Made by a program: the position numbers and the translations under genes. The notes beneath the pieces are model-generated. The model saw nothing but the letters and a program-made list of their open reading frames with translations, had not been told where the DNA came from and made no database searches. DNA of 31,268 nucleotides from a virus. The stretch lies in IMG/VR virus record IMGVR_UViG_3300034103_000309, positions 1-31,268 of that record. One strand, written 5' to 3'. Positions 15,278-21,161 of this stretch are shown here, one piece after another. The number at the start of each line of letters is the position of its first letter. Within the stretch, counting starts at the first letter, position 1.

Positions 15278-15651
15278 CAGAATACAGTAAACCAGCTTTT
15301 AGTCCTACTAAAGTAGATAAACTAAAGTTCTTTCACGATCATATCATCGTTTCGGATATGCATTTTGACGAACGCATCAGTAAGGGTGGTATTGTATTGC
15401 TTGATGATGATAAGAAAAGTTCTGGTATTCGTCCTCGTTGGGCAAAGATTTATGGTCTAGGTCCTGATGTAGTAGATCCTGATTTACAAATCGGTAAGTA
15501 CATTCTTATTAGTCATGGTCGATGGACCCGTGGTATTACAGTTGAAACACCGATGGGCAAACAAACATTGCGTAAAGTTGATCCTAATGATATACTATTG
15601 ATATCGGATGAGCCGATGGATGACGAAACAATGAGTGATAAGGTGTATTAA
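15274..15651 (+). CDS. GroES-like co-chaperonin (functional counterpart of T4 gp31)
   Basis: 125 residues. After a 15-residue extension, the GroES fold is recognisable: FHDHIIVSDM as the first strand, then the mobile loop with GGIVL (residues 38-42), the tripeptide that docks into GroEL. RWAKIYGLGPDV and QIGKYILISHGRWTRG correspond to GroES GEVLAVGNG and VGDIVIFNDGYG. DPNDILLISDE is the last strand. The loop is longer than in E. coli GroES, as in T4 gp31, which enlarges the cage for capsid protein folding. No GroEL is encoded in the window. It lies upstream of the clamp loader in a run of overlapping genes. Confidence 0.85.
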   Translation: MTEYSKPAFSPTKVDKLKFFHDHIIVSDMHFDERISKGGIVLLDDDKKSSGIRPRWAKIYGLGPDVVDPDLQIGKYILISHGRWTRGITVETPMGKQTLRKVDPNDILLISDEPMDDETMSDKVY

Positions 15652-15652
15652 A

Positions 15653-16036
15653 ATGGCAACATGGTCAGTAAAACCCACGTGGAAGAAATCAATTATCGAA
15701 CGTAACTATCTCACTAAAGACGGCAACACTGTCATGGTAGAGACTGGTTGGCGTTGGGGAGAGTTTACAGTTGAGACTGAGGATGACAATCCTCCTAATA
15801 TTGAAGCAGGCGTAGATATCTATGACTGTGGATATGAATCTGAACTAGTTGAAACTAATGATGGTTGTTGGGAAGAACACGACTTTGATGACTGTGATGA
15901 TGAAACCACTGAGTGGCTAGAAGAATTCTTTGAAGAAGGTAACAGTTGGCTTGATCTTGAAGAACACGGCTGGAGTCAAGATGAATGCAAAATGATTATT
16001 GATTGTGATTTAGAAATCACGAAGGTTGAAGAATGA
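15653..16036 (+). CDS. Acidic Trp/Asp/Glu-rich protein, unknown function
   Basis: 127 residues. The ATG at 15653 was chosen over an upstream GTG at 15635 because an AAGG (15640-15643) sits 9 nt before it and the upstream alternative would overlap the GroES-like gene. The protein is very acidic, with many tryptophans and the cysteine-containing acidic pieces IYDCGYESE, HDFDDCDDET and MIIDCDLEIT. It resembles a DNA mimic or a metal-binding small protein in composition only. Start of the next gene overlaps its stop (ATGA). Confidence 0.65.
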   Translation: MATWSVKPTWKKSIIERNYLTKDGNTVMVETGWRWGEFTVETEDDNPPNIEAGVDIYDCGYESELVETNDGCWEEHDFDDCDDETTEWLEEFFEEGNSWLDLEEHGWSQDECKMIIDCDLEITKVEE

Positions 16037-16353
16037 AATGGTTTTATAAATGGTTAGCGTCAAAGATTGATGACACCAAGTATTCAGAACCCGACGAAGC
16101 AATTTCTATTAATACTTTGAGTAGTAGTCGCCCAAAGTCTAATCGAATCTCTAAAGTCAGGGAGAGTGATGAATTGGGTTCAGAACCAATCACATTCAAA
16201 ATGTTTAAAGGAAATGGTGGGTGGGCAATTGAATTTAGACAATATGATCATAAAAATGATAGAGTAGATACTAGTTTGTATGTCGTTAATGACGAAGAAG
16301 AACTAGGCAAACACGTTTCACAAATCATCACTATGGAAGCACTAAAACGATGA
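16033..16353 (+). CDS. Small hypothetical protein
   Basis: 106 residues. N-terminal amphipathic, Trp-containing helix (MKWFYKWLASKID), a Ser-rich linker, then a small alpha/beta domain (ITFKMFKGNGGWAIEFRQYD, then SLYVVNDEEELGKHVSQII) that reads like a compact beta-meander plus helix. Overlaps both neighbours by 4 nt, so translation is coupled to gp44. No known function recognised. Confidence 0.6.
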   Translation: MKWFYKWLASKIDDTKYSEPDEAISINTLSSSRPKSNRISKVRESDELGSEPITFKMFKGNGGWAIEFRQYDHKNDRVDTSLYVVNDEEELGKHVSQIITMEALKR

Positions 16354-17273
16354 AACACGCACTCTGGGTAGAAAAATATAGGCCCTCATCGGTCAACGAT
16401 TATGTTTTTGTTGACGAACGGCAAAAAGAACAAGTTAAGCAATGGATTAAAGATCAATCTATACCGCATCTATTATTCAGTGGCGATGCTGGAACAGGCA
16501 AGACTACACTAGCAAAAGTCCTAATTAAAGAGCTAGGTGTAGAAGAATATGATGTAATGGAAATCAATGCAAGTCGTGAAAACGGTATCGATAACTTGCG
16601 TGAAAAGATTAATGGATTTGTGCAAACAATGCCATTTGGTAGTTTCAAGATCGTGTTACTAGACGAGGCTGATTATCTAACTCAACCTGCACAGGCAGCA
16701 TTGCGTAATGATATGGAAGCATATCATCAAACAGTGCGATACATCTTGACTTGTAACTATCAGTATAAGATTATCCCTGCACTAAAAAGTCGATGTCATG
16801 AGTTTCATATCGCTAAGCCGGATATGACAGAATTTACGGCACGAGCAGCCACTGTATTAGTGAGTGAGGCTGTAGAGTTTGACCTAGACACATTAGATAC
16901 GTATGTTCGAGGAACATATCCTGACTTGCGCAAATGTTTGAATCAACTACAAGTTAACAGCAATGGTGGTAAATTATTGCCTGCACAAGTTCAAGGTTCT
17001 AGCGAACATGAATTGTTGATTGAAACAACTACATTATTCAAGAAGGGCAAAATTCTTGAAGGTCGTCAACAATTGATGCAATACATTGCAATGTATCCTA
17101 CTAGGATCGAAGACACGTACAAGTGGATGTATGATAACATTGATCTTTGGGGTAAAGATCAAGAAAAGAAAGACGCCGCGATCATTACAATTCGCAACGG
17201 TCTAGCAAATTTGCCATTAGTGGGTATCCCTGAGATTTCATTGGCAGCAACATTAGTAGAACTAACATCATGA
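16350..17273 (+). CDS. gp44: Sliding-clamp loader large subunit, T4 gp44-like
   Basis: 307 residues, AAA+ ATPase. WVEKYRPSSVNDYV at the N-terminus is the clamp-loader/RFC signature, Walker A is GDAGTGKTT (residues 45-53), Walker B is IVLLDEAD (101-108), and the SRC box is in ALKSRCHEF (about 146-154), which supplies the arginine finger. Length matches T4 gp44 (319). It would load the gp45-type clamp for replication; in T4 the same clamp also activates late promoters of the type abundant here. The T4 partner gp62 is not recognisable downstream. Confidence 0.92.
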   Translation: MKHALWVEKYRPSSVNDYVFVDERQKEQVKQWIKDQSIPHLLFSGDAGTGKTTLAKVLIKELGVEEYDVMEINASRENGIDNLREKINGFVQTMPFGSFKIVLLDEADYLTQPAQAALRNDMEAYHQTVRYILTCNYQYKIIPALKSRCHEFHIAKPDMTEFTARAATVLVSEAVEFDLDTLDTYVRGTYPDLRKCLNQLQVNSNGGKLLPAQVQGSSEHELLIETTTLFKKGKILEGRQQLMQYIAMYPTRIEDTYKWMYDNIDLWGKDQEKKDAAIITIRNGLANLPLVGIPEISLAATLVELTS

Positions 17274-17527
17274 GATATTTGTTAATTACATTTTTTAGAA
17301 AACCAGGCGGACAGATTGACGAACAAGTCACTGTATCTAAAAGGTTGAAAACATCTGACCTTCAAATGTGCAATGTGATATTGGACTACAACAAAAAGAA
17401 GTTAGAGAAATGTGTTATTGAGGGTAAAGTAGTGGATTCAGACTTTCAACGAATGTCAGAGTACTATAGAAAAATTTATCCTAGCCTAGTTGACCAACTA
17501 GAAAAGAATAATACTGAATCAAAATAA
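17270..17527 (+). CDS. Small hypothetical protein downstream of gp44
   Basis: 85 residues, start overlapping the gp44 stop by 4 nt. One alpha/beta unit: strand YLLITFFRKPGGQIDEQVTV, helix and strand around MCNVILDYNKKKLEKCVI, then a helix (RMSEYYRKIYPSLVDQLEK). Though it occupies the T4 position of gene 62 (small clamp-loader subunit), it is less than half that length and shows no match, so I do not assign it. The stop codon lies inside the bidirectional terminator. Confidence 0.6.
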   Translation: MRYLLITFFRKPGGQIDEQVTVSKRLKTSDLQMCNVILDYNKKKLEKCVIEGKVVDSDFQRMSEYYRKIYPSLVDQLEKNNTESK

Positions 17528-17553
17528 GAAAGGGGCATTAATGCCCCTTTCTT
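17526..17553. terminator. Bidirectional terminator between convergent genes
   Basis: A perfect 28-nt palindrome (14-nt arms, AAGAAAGGGGCATT and its complement) with A-rich left and T-rich right ends. It works for the plus-strand gene ending at 17527 and the minus-strand phoH ending at 17553; both stop codons touch or overlap the palindrome. Confidence 0.93.
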
Positions 17554-18338
17554 TAACTGTATAATTTTAGAACATGTTCAATGATTCTATGTCGTTGTAC
17601 GTCCTTAACATCGAATTTGCACACACTTAGTCCGGGGACTTTGTATTGTGTTAATTTATCTATAAGGTCCATGAGTCCATTTTGAGCACTTTTTCTATCA
17701 GCTTGTTCTATATCTCCTGTAATAACAAGTTTACTTCCCTGACCAATGCGAGTCATAATCATTTTAAGTTGACTCGGTGTAGCGTTTTGAGATTCATCTA
17801 AGACTATCCAGCTATGTTTGAAGTTTCTTCCTCTGCAAAATGCTAGTGGTGCTATCTCAATGATTTGTTCTTCTAGCATTGTTTGTATTTCTTTAACTGA
17901 GTAATATTCTCTTAGAACGTCAAGTAGAGGACGAGTCCATGGTTCCATTTTAGCGTTTAAATCGCCCGGTAAGAATCCATGTTTTTCATCATCTACACTA
18001 ACCGCAGGTCTAGTCAAAATGATTTGTTTACATTCACCTGCTCGTAACGCTTTGATTGCTGCTTGCATTGCCAAATATGTCTTTCCTGTACCTGCAGGTC
18101 CTGAAACTACGACTACATCGGTTTCATCGTCTAGGAGAGAGACAATATATTTTTCTTGATTTAATGATTTGGGGATTAGATCAACCGGTTTTTTGGGTTT
18201 CGGTTTAGGCTGTGCTTGGGCAAAATCGATAGTTTTTGATTGATTCATGTAGAATGTCTTGACTTCATTTGAGGGGAACTGTGTATATCTGGATGTGTTT
18301 TCTTTACTGCGTACTGCACTGGTTTTGCGTTTGCTCAA
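17553..18338 (-). CDS. phoH: PhoH-like ATPase
   Basis: 261 residues. PhoH P-loop NTPase core: SLNQEKYIVSLLDD, Walker A GPAGTGKT (residues 80-87), LTRPAVSVDDEKHGFLPG (family block), Walker B in WIVLDESQNATPSQLKM, sensor block MIMTRIGQGSKLVITGD. The first 50 residues are a basic, Pro/Lys-rich extension (PKPKPKKPVD). The start is TTG at 18338, chosen because a full AAGGAG Shine-Dalgarno lies 6 nt upstream on the minus strand (18345-18350). PhoH is widespread in aquatic phages and often called phosphate-related, though its biochemical role (NTPase, possibly with RNA) is unsettled. It is one of only two minus-strand genes here and so is transcribed separately, possibly early. Confidence 0.9.
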   Translation of the reverse strand: MSKRKTSAVRSKENTSRYTQFPSNEVKTFYMNQSKTIDFAQAQPKPKPKKPVDLIPKSLNQEKYIVSLLDDETDVVVVSGPAGTGKTYLAMQAAIKALRAGECKQIILTRPAVSVDDEKHGFLPGDLNAKMEPWTRPLLDVLREYYSVKEIQTMLEEQIIEIAPLAFCRGRNFKHSWIVLDESQNATPSQLKMIMTRIGQGSKLVITGDIEQADRKSAQNGLMDLIDKLTQYKVPGLSVCKFDVKDVQRHRIIEHVLKLYS

Positions 18339-18444
18339 GTTGTTCTCCTTTGTTAGAGCGATGAATGCCTTTCAGAAGCATTCAAAGATATTTAAGGCGG
18401 TTGATACCAGCAATATAACTATCAGTTAAAACAAAAAATCTTAG

Positions 18445-18452
18445 ATAAATAT
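18445..18452 (+). promoter_or_regulatory. Second (upstream) late promoter motif
   Basis: ATAAATAT preceded by AG, 59 nt upstream of the ATG at 18512. It would give a normal leader, with a TAGGAGTGAG stretch that is too far upstream to serve as the RBS. Confidence 0.45.
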
Positions 18453-18500
18453 TAGGCTTAGGAGTGAGTTTTTGATTCTACGCAAATAAACTGTGTAGTG

Positions 18501-18508
18501 ATAAATAC
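18501..18508 (+). promoter_or_regulatory. T4-type late promoter abutting the start codon
   Basis: ATAAATAC preceded by GTG, 3 nt before the ATG at 18512. Transcription from it would start at or just inside the start codon; the copy at 18445 may be the one that makes a translatable mRNA. Confidence 0.6.
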
Positions 18509-18511
18509 TTT

Positions 18512-19126
18512 ATGAAACATAAATCCGCAGACAACTTTTTTGATGATATTGACTTTGTTAGCATTGTAAACAATGTCAAAGGTATCATGACCAGTGACGG
18601 TACTATGTCCACACTCTTAGATTTTGAGCGTGTTTTGGACGAAGCAGACCTATATGCATACCAGAACTGGGAGCTAGGTGAATTGGTGCAAGGCCCTGAT
18701 TCTGGAAGATATTCAGTATCATGTGTGTTCATGTGGCCATACAAATTAATGCCCGACCCAAGTGGTGCAAAGCGTTTAGCTGCTATTGGGTGCAATGTAT
18801 CATTCAAGAAAAGCAAAATCAAGGTACCTATTGAAATAAAGAACTATGATGACTTTGTTCAGGGTACCAAATACCCTAAGGGTGTTGAAAAGAAAGTTTG
18901 GCTTGTCTGTATTGAAGTACCTAAAGAATTAATGAACGAAATCAAAGAAGGATCAATTGATCTTGCTGACCAAACAATCGATTTGGATGATATTGAAACT
19001 GCATACGAAGACGATCTAGATAAAGAAAACTCTCAACAAGATCCAGGAGCAGAAGGTCAAGAAGACGATGCAATGGGAGGTATGGCACCTACACCGGGTC
19101 AAAACGGAGCAATGGGGGCTATATAA
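18512..19126 (+). CDS. Acidic late protein, unknown function
   Basis: 204 residues. An ordered N-terminal domain (about 1-140: FFDDIDFVSIVNNVKGIM, then LDFERVLDEADLYAYQNWELGELVQGP, then YSVSCVFMWPYKLMPDPSGAKRL) is followed by an acidic, Gly/Met-rich disordered tail. No RBS is visible, since the late promoter abuts the ATG. It is followed 1 nt later by another acidic unknown protein and then the holin, so it belongs to a late unit. No family function recognised; virion component is the most likely guess. Confidence 0.65.
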   Translation: MKHKSADNFFDDIDFVSIVNNVKGIMTSDGTMSTLLDFERVLDEADLYAYQNWELGELVQGPDSGRYSVSCVFMWPYKLMPDPSGAKRLAAIGCNVSFKKSKIKVPIEIKNYDDFVQGTKYPKGVEKKVWLVCIEVPKELMNEIKEGSIDLADQTIDLDDIETAYEDDLDKENSQQDPGAEGQEDDAMGGMAPTPGQNGAMGAI

Positions 19127-19127
19127 T

Positions 19128-19670
19128 ATGGAAAAGAAATATATAACAGAAGGTCTTGACTTTCATGCTATGGAAGGTCAAGTCCTTCCATTAGTGACAG
19201 TAGATGAATATGCAGCTAAAATGGGAAAAGACAGTGATATCGTCACCTTGTCTTTCATTGTAAAATCAGAAACTGCCGGCAATGATTTAGTTGACTGGTT
19301 CGAACGAGGATATGACTGGGTATTAGATGCTAGTTTAAGCGAAGGTGAAGTAGAACCAAATCGCTGGTTAGTATTTGTTGAAATGAATAGACGATCAACC
19401 GTACCTGACAGAATAATGGAACTTATCAAAGACTTAAAAACACTTACAAATCTTAAAGTATCTGAATGGACTATACAAGTTGAAGATGAAGATTATGAAC
19501 CTGAAGAACAAATAATTAGACAGGTAATCATCTGCAACCCTAATGAATACAAGATGGAAAAAGAAGACGAATTGAATGAAATGCGTGAAGCCGCAGGGTT
19601 AGCTATAAAACCTTTGTATGATACAAAAGATAACGAATTAAAAGACTTCATTGCTAAAGCAGGTTTATAA
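19128..19670 (+). CDS. Acidic protein with a prohead-protease-like leader, unknown function
   Basis: 180 residues from ATG 19128, placed just after the upstream stop and behind a GGGGG ribosome-binding stretch; an ATG at 19068 would overlap the upstream gene by about 60 nt and add non-conserved-looking sequence. The N-terminus MEKKYITE|G resembles a short capsid-targeting leader with an I-T-E|G cut site after Glu8. The rest is one alpha/beta domain (IVTLSFIVKSETAGNDLVDW, then RWLVFVEMNRRSTVPDRIMELI), then acidic. Function unknown; packaging in the head is a guess from the leader. Confidence 0.6.
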   Translation: MEKKYITEGLDFHAMEGQVLPLVTVDEYAAKMGKDSDIVTLSFIVKSETAGNDLVDWFERGYDWVLDASLSEGEVEPNRWLVFVEMNRRSTVPDRIMELIKDLKTLTNLKVSEWTIQVEDEDYEPEEQIIRQVIICNPNEYKMEKEDELNEMREAAGLAIKPLYDTKDNELKDFIAKAGL

Positions 19671-19690
19671 TAATAATAACGGAGTAACTA

Positions 19691-20305
19691 ATGCAAACTA
19701 TTCTACCAAGAAAAGCAGGTCAAATGCAGCCAACAGCGTTGGATGACGACCACTATCAATTGTTGGCCGCAGACCCATCAATACAAGAATTCCCGCAAGG
19801 TAGCACATATGGCACAACCAACTCATCATTTGGCGGGTCTTCAACATTTGGCTCACCTTCAACAGGAGGCTTCGGTCAATCCGCCAGTTTTGGTGCACCA
19901 GGATCGTTTTCGAGCCCAAACTTTAATCAACAATCAACATCAAGTTTTGGAAGCACACAAAACATTAATCAATCAACCGGAAGTCAACCTGTACTTACAG
20001 GAGCCGCTCCAACAAATGCCGCCAGCGGGGCAGATGTACTAGTAGCCAACGACAATACAGACTGGATCAATAAAAAGTGGCGTCCAGCTATGGGTTGGCT
20101 ATACATGATAACATGTACGTTTGACTTTATTATTTTTCCGATACTATGGTCATTACTACAAGCAATGAGCAAGGGTACAGTTACTAGTCAATGGCAACCA
20201 TTGACTCTACAGGGTGCAGGACTATATCACATTGCTATGGGTGCTGTTCTGGGTATCGCTGCTTACGGTCGTACAAAAGAAAAACTTGAAGGCGCGGCGA
20301 AGTAA
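19691..20305 (+). CDS. Holin (3TM / GTA-type) with Phe-Gly-rich N-terminus
   Basis: 204 residues. The C-terminal 75 residues carry WRPAMGWLY (from Trp130) leading into a membrane segment to about 155, and a second one at about 176-193 (LYHIAMGAVLGIAAYG), with QWQPLTLQGAG between. This is the pattern of the GTA_holin_3TM family. Ahead of it is a roughly 100-residue disordered Ser/Gly/Asn/Gln region with repeated FG dipeptides (SSFG, TFG, GFG, SFG). RBS ACGGAG before the ATG. Holins time lysis by opening the inner membrane to the endolysin, here the GH19 enzyme at 9070-9693. Confidence 0.72.
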   Translation: MQTILPRKAGQMQPTALDDDHYQLLAADPSIQEFPQGSTYGTTNSSFGGSSTFGSPSTGGFGQSASFGAPGSFSSPNFNQQSTSSFGSTQNINQSTGSQPVLTGAAPTNAASGADVLVANDNTDWINKKWRPAMGWLYMITCTFDFIIFPILWSLLQAMSKGTVTSQWQPLTLQGAGLYHIAMGAVLGIAAYGRTKEKLEGAAK

Positions 20306-20308
20306 ATA

Positions 20309-20338
20309 TTGACAGTAGCAGGTTAAATCTGCTATACT
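20309..20338 (+). promoter_or_regulatory. Sigma70-type promoter for dnaJ-clpA
   Basis: A perfect -35 TTGACA (20309-20314), 18-nt spacer, and -10 TATACT (20333-20338) with an upstream TGC (extended -10). The expected transcription start coincides with the dnaJ ATG at 20345. An imperfect dyad (CAGTAGCAG ... CTGCTATACTG, about 20312-20339) overlaps the spacer and -10 and could bind a regulator. Confidence 0.8.
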
Positions 20339-20344
20339 GTAACT

Positions 20345-21154
20345 ATGGATTATTACGCTACCCTAGGGATCGTCAAAACAGCAACCCCTGACGAAATCAA
20401 AAAGGCATATCGCAAATTAGCGAGTCAACATCACCCTGACAAGGGCGGCGATACTGCCATGTTTCAAAAAGTTGAAGAAGCATATCGTACTTTGAGTGAC
20501 CCAGAAAAGCGTCAACAGTACGATAACCCTAGTCCGTTCGGACAACACTCAGGTGGATTTGATCCGAACATGTTCACCGGTGATTACGATCCTAGAGATA
20601 TCTTTTCTCATATTTTTGGACAACGATCCGGCAATCCATTTGCAAATCAACGAAACAATCGTCAACTGTTTAGGACTACTGTTGCAGTGACATTGGAAGA
20701 TGCGTATACCGGATCTAATCAAATACTAAAAATACAGACTCCAACTGGACAAAAGGTTATCAATATTGAAGTACCTAAAGGTCTACATGAACAAGCCCAA
20801 GTAAAGTATGATAATGTCATTGACAACGGAACACTATTAGTAGAGTTTAAAATCTTACCCAATTTAAGATTTGAGCGTAGGAATCATGATCTATATTGTA
20901 ATCAAAAAATATCTGTACTTGATTTGATTGCCGGAACAACAATTAACTTTACTACCATTTCAGGGAAAGAGTTTGAGGTTCGAGTCCCTCCCAAAACACA
21001 ACCTTATATGCAACTGAAAATTACAGGTCAAGGTATGCCCATTCAAGGGACTAGTCAGTACGGAGACCAAATACTCTTGCTTAAACCCTATATACCTGAT
21101 ATTATTGACGATGAGATAACTCAAAGTATTTTGCGTTCCAAATCTAAAACTTAA
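20345..21154 (+). CDS. dnaJ: DnaJ/CbpA-like Hsp40 co-chaperone
   Basis: 269 residues. J-domain with the HPD motif at residues 30-32 (DYYATLGIVKTATPDEIKKA..., then QHHPDKGG), a short Gly/Phe region (FGQHSGGFDP; FGQRSGNPF), then two substrate-binding C-terminal domains (VTLEDAYTG...; then DLIAGTTINFTTISG). The zinc-finger domain of type I DnaJ (CxxCxGxG repeats) is absent, so this is a type II, CbpA-like protein, shorter than CbpA (306) at the C-terminal dimerisation end. HPD retention means it can stimulate a host DnaK. It starts a two-gene operon with clpA 7 nt downstream and probably lacks a 5' leader. Confidence 0.93.
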   Translation: MDYYATLGIVKTATPDEIKKAYRKLASQHHPDKGGDTAMFQKVEEAYRTLSDPEKRQQYDNPSPFGQHSGGFDPNMFTGDYDPRDIFSHIFGQRSGNPFANQRNNRQLFRTTVAVTLEDAYTGSNQILKIQTPTGQKVINIEVPKGLHEQAQVKYDNVIDNGTLLVEFKILPNLRFERRNHDLYCNQKISVLDLIAGTTINFTTISGKEFEVRVPPKTQPYMQLKITGQGMPIQGTSQYGDQILLLKPYIPDIIDDEITQSILRSKSKT

Positions 21155-21161
21155 GGAAATT

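Larger units (their letters stand above)
18339..18511. other. Divergent intergenic region between phoH and a late gene
   Basis: The 173 bases hold the phoH ribosome-binding site, a 7-bp hairpin (TGAATGC 18362-18368 / GCATTCA 18378-18384) in the phoH leader, and two plus-strand late promoter motifs near the right end. I found no convincing sigma70 pair for phoH on the minus strand and no small gene. Confidence 0.6.

Noticed and set aside
17270-17527. Assignment as gp62 (small clamp-loader subunit)
   Set aside because: Position fits T4 order, but 85 residues is far below the T4 length (187) and no sequence similarity is visible.
19068-19127. Upstream ATG for the gene at 19128
   Set aside because: It would overlap the previous gene by about 60 nt and add 20 residues unlike a leader; the ATG at 19128 follows a GGGGG ribosome-binding stretch.
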